A stretch of DNA of 64,000 nucleotides from Ephydatia muelleri (taxonomy: Eukaryota > Porifera > Demospongiae > Spongillida > Spongillidae). Of the stretch, positions 38,301 to 48,332 are shown one piece after another. The DNA lies in contig JABACO010000020.1 in the NCBI GenBank assembly GCA_013339895.1, positions 6,861,893 to 6,925,892 of the forward strand, in the 5' to 3' direction. The translations under genes and the position numbers were made by a program. Each line of letters starts with the position of its first letter. Position 1 is the stretch's first letter. The notes beneath the pieces are model-generated. The model saw only the letters and a program-made list of their open reading frames with translations, did not search any database and was not told the DNA's origin.

Positions 38301-41300
38301 CTTCTGCACGCAATTCCCCAAGCCGGGAATTGCAATATGCTAAAGCTGCCTTCTGTTTGTACTTGCATCTAGCCTCATTTTTCAAAACTTTCCCCACTAT
38401 GGCCTGATAACATACTGATGCATATGCATTATGCGAAATACTTACAAGTACATCATTAGGATCCGGCAACCGAGTTAATGTGTTACAATACAGTGTTCCC
38501 ACTTCAGTAAGCAGGTCATCCTGAAAGGGAAAAAAAAAGCTATATAAATCTGTGCATTGATTTATTAGTTACTTACCTTGTAAGCACTAGATTCAATGGA
38601 AAAACTTGCTCTAACAAATTCTTTGAACTCATCTTTATGAGTACTGTGTTCCTTCCTTAATTCTTCCAACGAGGACTTTATACTTGTTAATGCAGTGCAT
38701 ATAAATCCCAAAGTAGGACTTAAAGGGTGGCTAGGCAATGGCGGTGGAATAGCGCCATTTGCTCTGATCGCAGAACTTGAAGTAGAAGGGTGGCTAGGCA
38801 ATGGCGGTGGAATAGCGCCATTTGCTCTGATCGCAGAACTTGAAGTAGAAGGGTGGCTAGGCAATGGCGGCGGAATAGCGCCATTTGCTCTGATAGCAGA
38901 ACTAGAAGTAGAAGTAGAAACAGCAACCACAGAAGTTGTCGCTGCACTGATGCTTGGTGTACATGTAGTTACTATGGCTGCTGAGCTGGTTCTTGAGTGG
39001 GTAGCAGTGGATGAATATGGATGAAACCTTATCGACGACATGTTTACAAAAAAAAACGTGTAGGAGCACGTGACACATTTTGTTGAAAGATGGCGACGTG
39101 TAAGTATCTGCTCTATCTACTTATAACAATGCACGCGTGTTAATGAGTTGAAATTCTGCTCACAGCAGGCTTTTATTGTGAGCCTTGTGCCGAAACCTTT
39201 CCGTATAAAAGTCTATACACACGACATCTGCGCAGCCGTTCCCATCAAATCTTCGTCGAGCAACTGCGTTTTCTTAACTCTTGCAGCAAGTTTGAAGAAC
39301 ACGCCGAAGAAGTAACTTATAAAGAATACGATATTAATTTATGTTTATCCGTATTCAGGAAATGGACATTGATCATCAAAGCCAAGCTGACAACTACAAC
39401 GACGACGACGACTCTGAGCCGACAGGCGACGATGGGAACAGTTACGAAGAGGACAGCGATGGTACTGTCTATCACGATGATGAAAGGCCAAAGTTTTGCA
39501 ACAAGTTGCAGAGATCGTGGCGCAGTCAACTGAAGAGGCTAAGACAGAGATGCGCAAGCAGTATGGATTGAGGGAGATTGAAAATCCTTTATTTTCAATC
39601 CCAGCAGATTTATTTAGGTAAGAATCGACAGTTGGGATCCTCTTATCAGCTTGTCTTTTGTACAATATTAGGTATATGCCTGTTGAAGTGTTGCACACTA
39701 AACTGCTAGGTACTTGTAAGTATGTACTAAACGAAGTAATGTCAGGGCTGTCAAGAAGGCAAAAAAGTGAAATTCTAGCAAGAGTCAAGGCTTTTAACAC
39801 CTCTGGGTTTAAAACAAAAATGTATGGAAATGTTTGCCGGTACTCCAAGTCATTTGTTGGAAGGGATTTTAAAGGATGGACCCAGATGGCAATGTTCATT
39901 GTGGGACCGTATCTAACTGAAGGACAGAAGAAAGTATATTTGTCATTATCCAAAGTAAGCAACTTTTGTCTTCATACCATAATAATGATTATTTTTTACA
40001 CAGGTTTTTCAAATAGCTTACTGTGAATTATTTACCACCTCCCTGTACAATGAGTGGCAGAGACTTTGTCAAAATTTTGTTGATGACATAAAGGAGCACA
40101 TGCCAGCACTGTTAAAGAAACCAAAGATCCACATAATTCTTCACCTTGCTGAGTCCATTCGAGATTATGGACCATGCTCTGCTTTCTCTGCTGAACGGTA
40201 CGGTTATGTGCTATACATGTAGATACAAGTGTGCAATTTTTAACAGTTATTTTTGGTGCACTATACATATAGGTTTGAATCTTTCAACTCAATGGTTCGA
40301 GGCTACAATATATTTGGTAATAGGCTAGCCCCAAGTCGTGACATAGCAGTGCGGTTCTCAACTTTACAACACCTGCGCTATATTTGTAATGATGGCACAC
40401 ATAGTTCTGAAAGGTACAAAAACTGTATGCATTTCTGAACTTTAATTCTTCTTGTATTTATTCTAGATGTGGAGATGGCACAAAGGAGTTATTTTTCTCA
40501 CCTTGTATGCAGCATGTAATGTGTGGCATACCAATGATAGAACTGCATCAAGACCGTGCTATATACAAAGTCGGAGCACCTCGAAAGGCATGTTATCATA
40601 TTAGTGAAGCATTTCATGATACCATGATATTTTTAAATAGGCAACACGACAAAAGTACACTCTATCAACATTGCCACTAAAAACTATTACAGGCAGTCAA
40701 GCTTTTACACTTGGTGCTCTTCAGCATGATTCCCAATTTGACATCAGGCTTGAGGAGCTGACTACCAGTGATACAGTGCAGGAGTTCAAGGCTGTCATTT
40801 CCAAGGATTCAACTCTTGTGAATCTGGGAGAGTTCATCGAACTAGTCACCCCCTATGACCAGGTACATGCAGCGGCTGCACCAATACTGGTGGAGCTGAC
40901 TTGTTGCATCATCCCTTTAGATGCAGTATGGACTTCTTCTAGCTACTTTCACCACTACTTCTGGCACCACACATTGTCTTGTTCAGGGCTTCCACTCTTG
41001 TGAGTCCGCTGATGGTCAGCCATTGCTCAACGAATACGACTGTCCCTTGTTGATACTGAGCAAGACAGTTTTTTGCACATCAAGTACCAACGTCTTGAGA
41101 TCAGTTTCACTGGTTCATGTTTGCAGAGTGTGCAGAGTCATGCAGTTTTAAGACTGCAGGGTGTGTGCAAAGAGTAGAAAGACAGGACACTGTGTGCAAT
41201 GTATTGGTGTATTGTCATGACTGGAACAATCATTTTTATTGCTACAATGTATTTTGTGTACATTAATATTAAATACAGTGAAATTCAGTTATAAATGTAG

Positions 41301-44300
41301 CGGATAAACATTTCCTTATATGGTTTACATATTTTATGATACATATATGTAACATACATGAGCTACAGATATGTAGGAACATTATGTCCCAAACTGTAAG
41401 TACATAACTGTGACATAAAATTTGCCAACAGAGTATGTAACAAACTGTGTTGACATAATTGTGACATACTCTGTTAACATATATGTACCACTTATGTTAC
41501 ATATCTGTATCAGAAAATACAATTTGGCTGTGTAAAAGGCACCTGCATGGCAGATGGCTGGCAGGAAATGGCCAATTTGAACGGCCGAAGATGGCAACTT
41601 CAAGAACGAGCGTTAACTTGAGTAGCTTTAACTTGAGTAGCTTTAAGATCCTTTTTTCCATTACTTGTACATACCTTTTCCCCATAAAACACATCTCCTG
41701 AAAGATCGATCGCCCTTTTTTTTTTTGTGTCAAAACGCTTTTTAAATTAATTATTTATATCCCGCCCCCTTTTTATCGCGAACACAACGTGCTAACGTAC
41801 ACGGGGAGTGACAGTGGGGGTATCAAACGCCAGCGCACTGTAGGCTTACCCTCCAAGGCAAATGTCTTTTAGGAGAGCACACGCATGTTTTTTTTTGGTT
41901 TTTTTATTGGTTTTTTTTGTTTGTTTTTTTGGGGGGGTTTTGGTTTTTTTTTGTTTGTTTTTTTGGTTTTGGTTTTTGTCGAGATGCCCTACACCGTTTT
42001 CTAGTCGTTAGATTTTAAGAGCTGTGAACGCATGACACTCGTTGCAGGCTAACTGGCAAAATAGGTGTGCATTGTGCATGGTATTTATAAGCAGGGCTGC
42101 CAACCCTACCGGCTAATCCTTGAGTCTCAAGGTTTTCAATTATATCTCAAGGGAAGTGGTACAATTCTCAAAGCTATCTAAAGGCATTCCTAACACGAGA
42201 CGTGTAACAATACCTAATATGGGGAAGCGCATCATATCCGAGCCGTGTCTCCATCCAGTTCACAGAACCAAGCAATTCTGACTGTGAATGAGAGAGCCAG
42301 CTGGGTCCATCAAAAAGCAGGCCATAAAGCGCAAGAAAAGTACAAGAGCAAATTTCCAAAGGTGTGGACGTTCATCTTTGTGGCACAACTTTTTTTTATA
42401 AGTGTACATTATGCTGTAGGAGAGCGTCCTGTCAGTACTACGTAGGAAAAATCACGTTATTTTAGCTCTCACATTAGCGAAGGAAGCTCTGCCACAGCCT
42501 AAGCCAATTTTCGATCCACTTACACAGAAAGTAAGATGCTATAATGGATGTAACTTCTACTAAAGCCTTTCTTCTACAATTCAGTATTACTACATTTGCG
42601 CATCATAAATGTCATGCATCAGTTTGCTGTTACGGTAGTACATTCTCGTTGTACGCCCTTAATTTAAGAACCATTATAAAATCAAGGTTTTTTATTTTGG
42701 CAGGTTGGCAGCCCTGTATAAGTAGTGTGTTCTTCACAACAGTCGGCATCTTCCGTCACGTGAGTAGGGTTTCCCCCTGCCAGGCAGCTGCTTTTATACC
42801 CTCGAACCTGCGCACGTCACTCCCATGCGTTGTATTTACTCTGCACCTCGTTCTTTAAGCTAAAGTAAGCTGAATGGAAAAACAAAATGGCGTCCTAACG
42901 TTTAAGTGCTTTTGGTTATTGACACCGTGACTTTAAACATCAAGACAAAGGGTGCCTAAAATTTTGTTCAATAAATAAGTTGAGTTTCAATCTGCAAGTG
43001 ACCTCAATTTTGTTAAGCGTATCTTAAACACATTTAATTTGTAACCATTTTAACTTCCTTCATAAAATCATATTGTGAATTGGTTGTACATAAAAAGAGT
43101 ATCAATTTGTTGCCAACTTCACCCCTGCAAGACCTGCGGGAAGAAAGTTAGGACTTAACAAAGTTGCAATTTTGAGGGGAAAAAAACAATTATTCATAGT
43201 GTATATATATTTTTTCACCAATATTACTTATGCATCAAGACCAATAAATATGGGAGATTGCACCAAAATCTGAAGCAATTAGATTCCAACTTGAGGCTGA
43301 AATGGTATGGAATGACTCGTACTAGCAAAGTCTATATTGTGAGGTATGCAACTTTACAACAATAGTTTGCTTTGTTTTGTAGCAAAGACAGAGGAGTCTA
43401 GTAAGGTTCGGAACGTACGATTGATCTCCTGCAAGGGGGAAAAAAAAAACTCCTGGGTGCCTGATTTGCCAGGTGCTACAGGCAAAGATGGTTATAATTA
43501 GTGTTGCTCCCCGATGCTTGGTCCACTTCACTGGGTGATATATGATTATTGATACTGCTCTAGATGTGAGTGAGGCAGCAATACAACCCTTAAGCAGCTT
43601 AGATCTACTTAACAGAGCACTGTGCTTTTTAGGGAAGTTTTGGGGGGTTTGGGGGGCGCCGAAGGCGCCTTGGGGTTTGAGGTGTGCCAAAGGCACCTGC
43701 GGGGTCAAATTGCACCCATCTCAACTTTCACCCCTTTTACAATCTCTGTTCAGAGGCCGCCTTCAGCGCCATAATGAGCACAACCCGCGCCATACTAAAT
43801 CTACCCTGTAAAGAGCACGACCAGCATATGGCTACTGGTGTACCCTGTAGAGAGCACGACCAGCATATGGCTACTGGTGTACCCTGTAGAGAGCACGACC
43901 AGCATATGGCTCCTGGTGTACCCTGTAGAGAGCACGACCAGCATATGGCTACTGGTGTACCCTGTAAAGAGCACGACCAGCATATGGCTACTGGTGTACC
44001 CTGTAGAGAGCACGACCAGCATATGGCTACTGGTGTACCCTGTAAAGAGCATGACCAGCATATGGCTACTGGTGTACCCTGTAAAGAGCACGACCAGCAT
44101 ATGGCTACTGGTGTACCCTGTAAAGAGCACGACCAGCATATGGCTACTGGTGTACCCTGTAGAGAGCACGACCAGCATATGGCTACTGGTGTACCCTGTA
44201 GAGAGCACGACCAGCATATGGCTACTGGTGTACCCTGTAGAGAGCACGACCAGCATATGGCTACTGGTGTATCCTGTAGAGAGCACGACCAGCATATGGC

Positions 44301-46137
44301 TACTGGTGTACCCTGTAGAGAGCACGACCAGCATATGGCTACTGGTGTACCCTGTAGAGAGCACGACCAGCATATGGCTACTGGTGTACCCTGTAGAGAG
44401 CACGACCAGCATATGGCTACTGGTGTACAAATCGCAATTCAATACAATTACGTAGTTAAGCAATTGATCTCAATGTCGTGAGCTCTACCTTATCACCTAA
44501 CTTATGTTGCCAATTATATAACATACAATGTACAGAGCCACAGCAGAAGATTATACATGCATGGATGTCCAGCATAATCACCCTTGTAGGTAGTTTGTTG
44601 ATTTTCTGTGCAAGCTCCTCTATCAAATGATTCTTACGCATCAGAAATTGGACTGTCTTTTATAAATTTCAATGCAAGTGTTGCTCTTCCTATGCATGTC
44701 CTGGAAATTTGAAAAAGCACCACAAGGGTGATTATGGTGGTCACTTTCCCATATATGTATAGCCTGCAGCTTTTGTTACATGATGGCAATTCGATTATTA
44801 AGATATGCGCAGGGCTTGACATTACACACTGTGGTGGTAGTGCAGGCGATTACATTAAGCATCAGTTATTAATCAACCATGAGCCTGAGAAAAGTTTTTT
44901 GATTTTCCGCCTATAAACAGTACACACTAAGAAGACGGGGTACATCTTTCGGGATTGGTTTAAAAATACGACTACATATCCTATTCAAAGTCACATGATA
45001 GCTTGTATTGCAAATTTCTCGTTGAGCTTTTTAGAAAAATGCGCATAGATGCACTATGGGAGAAGACAGATTTAATGGTTTAATTTTACTTGTAGGTGCG
45101 CAATGATATTGAACTTTTAAAATATTGATGCTACAATCAACAGCTGTACCCGAAGATACATCAAAGGGTGCTTAACTCTGACATTTCTATTTGTACGAGC
45201 ACGTGTTGTGGTGATGTTCAATTTGAATATGTCAGGTATAACAGCAGATATTAATCATTAATATTTATAATGCTATGCTGAACTTAAAAATTCTGTATCC
45301 GCCCCTGATTCAAGTAATTGAAAGGCCATCCTCAAGCTTTTGTATAGGGTTTGCTGAAGCACTCCTAATTCACTGGGATACGATCTCAGATGTTGTACAG
45401 TTTCAATGTGTATTGAGGAAGTCTTACCAAATGTTGAGGTTGGAAAGAACATTTGGAAGGTTGCTTTGTAAGGTTTCAGGTCCATGCCACCTGTGCAGTC
45501 ATTAATACATTAGGAGTGTTTCAGTGCATGGTCATTAGTGTTTAATTATAACGGGTTAGGACAGTTAGGTAAGATGGGTTAAAGGCTTGGGAATTTTCAA
45601 AAGTGACTTATACTATTTGTTGTGCCCACAAGCTCTCTGGAGAAAAGCGGTTGATACTGTTTGATCCACATCACAACGAAAATCTTTATGAAGGCCACAT
45701 TCCAGAGGCTTTGTTGAGTTTTGACAGCACTAGTGCTACCTTTCACCGTAGACAGCTTCTGGAGAGTACCTCCATGGTCATGTCTCCTGTTGATCCTGCC
45801 CATCCTGACCTCCAGAGGTTTCCAAACTACTCCAAAGCAAATAAGCTGGAATGCACACTTAGACCTGGTGATGCCCTCTTCATGCCAGCATTCTGGTGGC
45901 ATGAAGTGCAGTCATATCCTGATCCACTCGAGCATCGAAACCTTGCAGTGAACTTCTGGTGAGTATCACATGAAGAAAGTACTGTTGGGAAATGTGCTGA
46001 ATGCGTTGTGTGCTTTTCCTATTGTCTATAGGTATGAGCCACTATTGACCAAAGAGTTCCCTTGTGCCGAATGTAGGCTCAACTTCAATTTGTTCTACAG
46101 GCAACTTTTAGAAGATCTGCAAAGTCCAGAAGATTGA
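35336..46137 (+). CDS. JmjC/cupin-8 hydroxylase with signal peptide
   Basis: A putative Fe(II)/2-oxoglutarate oxygenase encoded by three exons: 35336-36412, 45633-45958 and 46032-46137. Junctions are in phase (CQ|LSGEKR and NFW|YEP). The start at 35336 gives MIRVFCLLVYCVLVRVA, a likely signal peptide. An in-frame ATG lies at 35321. The N-terminal half (about 190 residues) has no domain I recognise. The catalytic half begins near VFVRDYLFRSRPVVIEGA. It has the metal-binding HFD in GKLHFDPYDNLLCQ (exon 1) and the distal His in MPAFWWHEVQ (exon 2), with NLAVNFWYEP closing the barrel. It resembles the JMJD7-type cupin-8 fold, but the signal peptide suggests action in the secretory pathway. Intron 1 is 9.2 kb and packed with transposons. 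Confidence 0.85.
36754..37134 (+). repeat. Left arm of a large diverged inverted repeat
   Basis: This segment matches the reverse complement of about 42866-43316 over its whole length, with many substitutions and indels (by eye, about 75-80% identity). Shared blocks include GTCATTCCATACCATTTC, TTTTATGTACAACCAATT and AATTGAGGTCACTTGCA. The two arms face each other about 5.7 kb apart inside intron 1 of the JmjC gene. Confidence 0.85.
37805..39041 (-). CDS. Transposon-borne accessory protein (function unknown)
   Basis: This is a spliced minus-strand gene inside the Plavaka/CACTA-like element. Exons in gene order: 39041-~38578, ~38520-~38447, ~38404-~38293, ~38240-~38111 and ~38057-37805. The protein starts MSSIRFHPYSS and has a Ser/Thr-rich N-terminus with three nearly identical 21-residue repeats (core RANGAIPPPLPSHP). 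It then has a charged region (LEELRKEHSTHKDEFKEF), a basic section (KNEARCKYKQKAALAYCNSRL) and an acidic tail (LLEEEGLFGATNEL). No internal stops were seen along this path. By position it may play the accessory DNA-binding part (TNPA-like) known in CACTA elements. No domain is recognised, so this is inference. Confidence 0.55.
39362..41151 (+). CDS. Plavaka-type transposase, C-terminal portion only
   Basis: Several exons read together resemble the C-terminal part of Plavaka-type transposases. The path is an acidic start (MDIDHQ, EEDSDG) at 39362, then in a shifted frame VLQQVAEIVAQSTEEAK to PADLF (about 39492-39618), YMPVEVLHTKLLGTCKYVL (39670-39954), QIAYCELFTT to FSAE (about 40005-40195), RFESFNSMVRGYN and RLAPSRDIAVRF (40271-40411), and further exons to about 41150. 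Hallmarks are NPLF/PVEVLHTKLLG, HIILHLAESIRDYGP and SFNSM...APSRDIA. The N-terminal zinc-finger region and the first catalytic acids of full Plavaka proteins are not found. The join near 39480-39495 needs a very short intron or is a frameshift. It may be non-autonomous, decayed or repurposed. Confidence 0.6.
42086..42722. mobile_element. 625-bp MITE with 6-bp target duplication
   Basis: The element 42092-42716 begins CAGGGCTGCCAACC and ends GGTTGGCAGCCCTG, a perfect 14-bp inverted pair. TATAAG is duplicated immediately outside both ends (42086-42091 and 42717-42722). The CAGGG terminus is hAT-like, but hAT elements usually make 8-bp duplications, so the superfamily is left open. No transposase ORF is present. 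Confidence 0.85.
42866..43316 (-). repeat. Right arm of a large diverged inverted repeat
   Basis: This is the partner of 36754-37134 in opposite orientation. It is about 70 bases longer because of insertions near 42915-42960 and 43150-43200. No target-site duplication or sharp terminal motif is evident at the outer ends. Confidence 0.85.
43801..44431. repeat. 39-bp minisatellite, about 16 copies
   Basis: A 39-bp unit (contains GAGCACGACCAGCATATGGC) is repeated with very few substitutions, mainly GTAGAG versus GTAAAG. Because 39 is divisible by three and the unit lacks stops in several frames, ORFs above 200 codons appear on both strands. It lies within intron 1 of the JmjC gene and next to transposon sequence, so coding is not supported. 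Confidence 0.95.
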
Positions 46138-47333
46138 AGACAATCAAAAGTAGCTATTCAGTTTTGCTTGAGTGGTAACGTTGAGCTATATTTTATGACT
46201 CTGTGCACAGCTTTCAGTTCAGCTATTTGATTCTGTGGTTATATGGATGTCAACAATAATGGTTAGGGTAGAATATTCCGTACATGTATATTCATATTCT
46301 AAGTTGCACCATTCAAGAGGCAAATGTGCGCAACATTGCTGTATTAGCTGTACCACTGTATCCTAACCCATAATGATTGTTCGATGATCGCCTCAAACAG
46401 TCAGGTTGCAGCTCGCTTACAGCAGTAAACAACTCATTGTGCTCTGATATCACCACACTCTGGAGTACTACGTTTCGCTGCATTGCTTGTATTTGACAAC
46501 GCCGATCACATCGGGGATGACCAACATGAGTGGGCAGGGATGTAAAAACAGTTCTGTATCGTTACGTGCCAATCCATTGATGGAAAAAATTAGATAACAA
46601 TAAAAATTTCTTTGCCTTGGCCTAATTTGCATAATAATGATTATTATATACTTTTAGTGTTGTTCTAATTATGCAAAAAATGAACAAGTCTATTAATCAT
46701 TTACCTTTGTCAGGAACCAGGTGAACATAACCGCACTTCTGAATAATTATAGAAGTGCTTATAAGCCATTAGATTTAACATACTAGAATGTTCAAGTACA
46801 GTATATAATAACACTGTACTTAAAACCATTCTAGTATGTAAGCCAATGGTTCCAGCTGAAATTGTGGAGCACATAAAACCAGTAATGCCTCGAAGGATAA
46901 TGCAAGTCCCACGCAACCTCTATTAGCTGTGTCAAATGCACAGCTGCTATGTGCCATTGAGGAGCTGCAGTGTCCTATTTGCTTTGTTGGGTTGTTGGGT
47001 TGCGGCAACCAATACATAGGTTTGTGTGTGCTGCCTGCCTCTGATATAGTAGGTCCACTTGGCTGCTTCCAATGGTCCATGTACAGAGTGCTTGATGCAA
47101 CTCAAGAGAACGGCATTCATATTCCTACTGAGGGACAGTAAGCTATACACATATAGAATGAAAAGTTCCATTTTGATTTATAGCCCTTGACACTTGCTCA
47201 CGAGTGTAACAGCTCCAATGGCACCACTTTCTGATCTCTGTGTGTACTCGCAAACGCTGTGTTCATGAGCTTCAGAAGACATGTAAAATGTTGAGGCATT
47301 GAACAAGCAGGAGAAACAACAGTTACTCTATAA

Positions 47334-47590
47334 TGCTGCTATCACAGTGGATGTACAGACATGATGCTATCACAGTGGATGTACAGACATGATGCTATCA
47401 CAGTGGATGTACAGACATGATGCTATCACAGTGGATGTACAGACATGATGCTATCACAGTGGATGTACAGACATGATGCTATCACAGTGGATGTACAGAC
47501 ATGATGCTATCACAGTGGATGTACAGACATGATGCTATCACAGTGGATGTACAGATATGATGCTACCACAGTGGATGTACAGACATAATG
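47334..47590. repeat. 28-bp minisatellite, about 9 copies
   Basis: A nearly perfect 28-bp unit containing ATCACAGTGGATGTACAGAC. The last copies carry isolated changes (ATATGATGCTACC). Confidence 0.95.
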
Positions 47591-47937
47591 AGTGCCAGTG
47601 TGTACAAGGTATCTCAGTGAATGTACAACCACTCCATGAGTTAGCAAGGAAGTCCATGCTCGGCTTTCCATGGCCTAGGCTCAGAATCCTTCAAAGGTAA
47701 CGAAAATTGAGTGCCCAAGTTTATGTGTACACCAAAATATATCTACAGGTTGTTGAAGCAGTCTGGTGTGTACCTTGGCAGTGAATGGAAGCAGCGTGCC
47801 CTTTGCAAAGAGCTGATGGGTGATAACTTCGAGGTGGAACTAGCTCCTTTTGCCTAATGGTGGAGAAGGGCTTTGTGGGGCTGCTGATGGGTACACACCA
47901 AGCCTCACCAGCAAGCTGAGCAGAATGAGAAGTAGTC

Positions 47938-48332
47938 TCTATGTTCATGTTCCTATGTTCATGTTCCTATGTTCATGTCCCTATGTTCATGTCCCTATGT
48001 TCATGTTCCTATGTTCGTGTTCCTATGTTCATGTCCCTATGTTCATGTCCCTATGTTCGTGTTCCTATGTTTGTGTTCCTATGGTCGTGTTCCTATGTTC
48101 GTGTTCCTATGTTTGTGTTCCTATGGTCGTGTTCCTGTGTTCGTGTTCCTGTGTTCGTGTTCCTGTGTTCGTGTTCCTGTGTTCGTATTCCTGTGTTCGT
48201 GTTCCTGTGTTCGTGTTCCTGTGTTCGTGTTCCTGTGTTCGTGTTCCTGTGTTCGTGGTTCCTGTGTTCGTGTTCCTATGTTTGTGTTCCTGTGTTCGTG
48301 TTCCTGTGTTTGTGTTCCTATGTTCATGTTTT
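47938..48332. repeat. 14-bp minisatellite, about 28 copies
   Basis: A 14-bp unit of the type TATGTTCATGTTCC drifts along the array to TGTGTTCGTGTTCC, so it shows a directional gradient of variants. Three units make 42 bp, which keeps multiple frames open and generates spurious long ORFs on both strands. Confidence 0.95.

Larger units (their letters stand above)
37364..41534. mobile_element. Plavaka/CACTA-like DNA transposon, 4.17 kb
   Basis: The element runs from CACAGCCAAATTGT (37366-37379) to its exact reverse complement ACAATTTGGCTGTG (41519-41532). It is flanked by TA on both sides. CACA/TGTG-type ends are typical of the CACTA superfamily. Both subterminal zones (about 37380-37600 and 41330-41515) are dense in short ACATATATGTA/TACAT/CTGTATC motifs, as expected for transposase-binding subterminal repeats. 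It carries two divergent genes, one on each strand, from a shared centre at about 39042-39361. It is inserted in intron 1 of the JmjC gene. Confidence 0.82.

Noticed and set aside
40280-40300. GGTTCGA-like tRNA T-loop
   Set aside because: It is an isolated match inside the transposase exon (MVRGYN). No paired stems or anticodon arm are present.
43684-44481. 265-codon + strand ORF with 13-residue repeats
   Set aside because: It is generated by a 39-bp satellite open on both strands inside an intron. There is no start context or domain.
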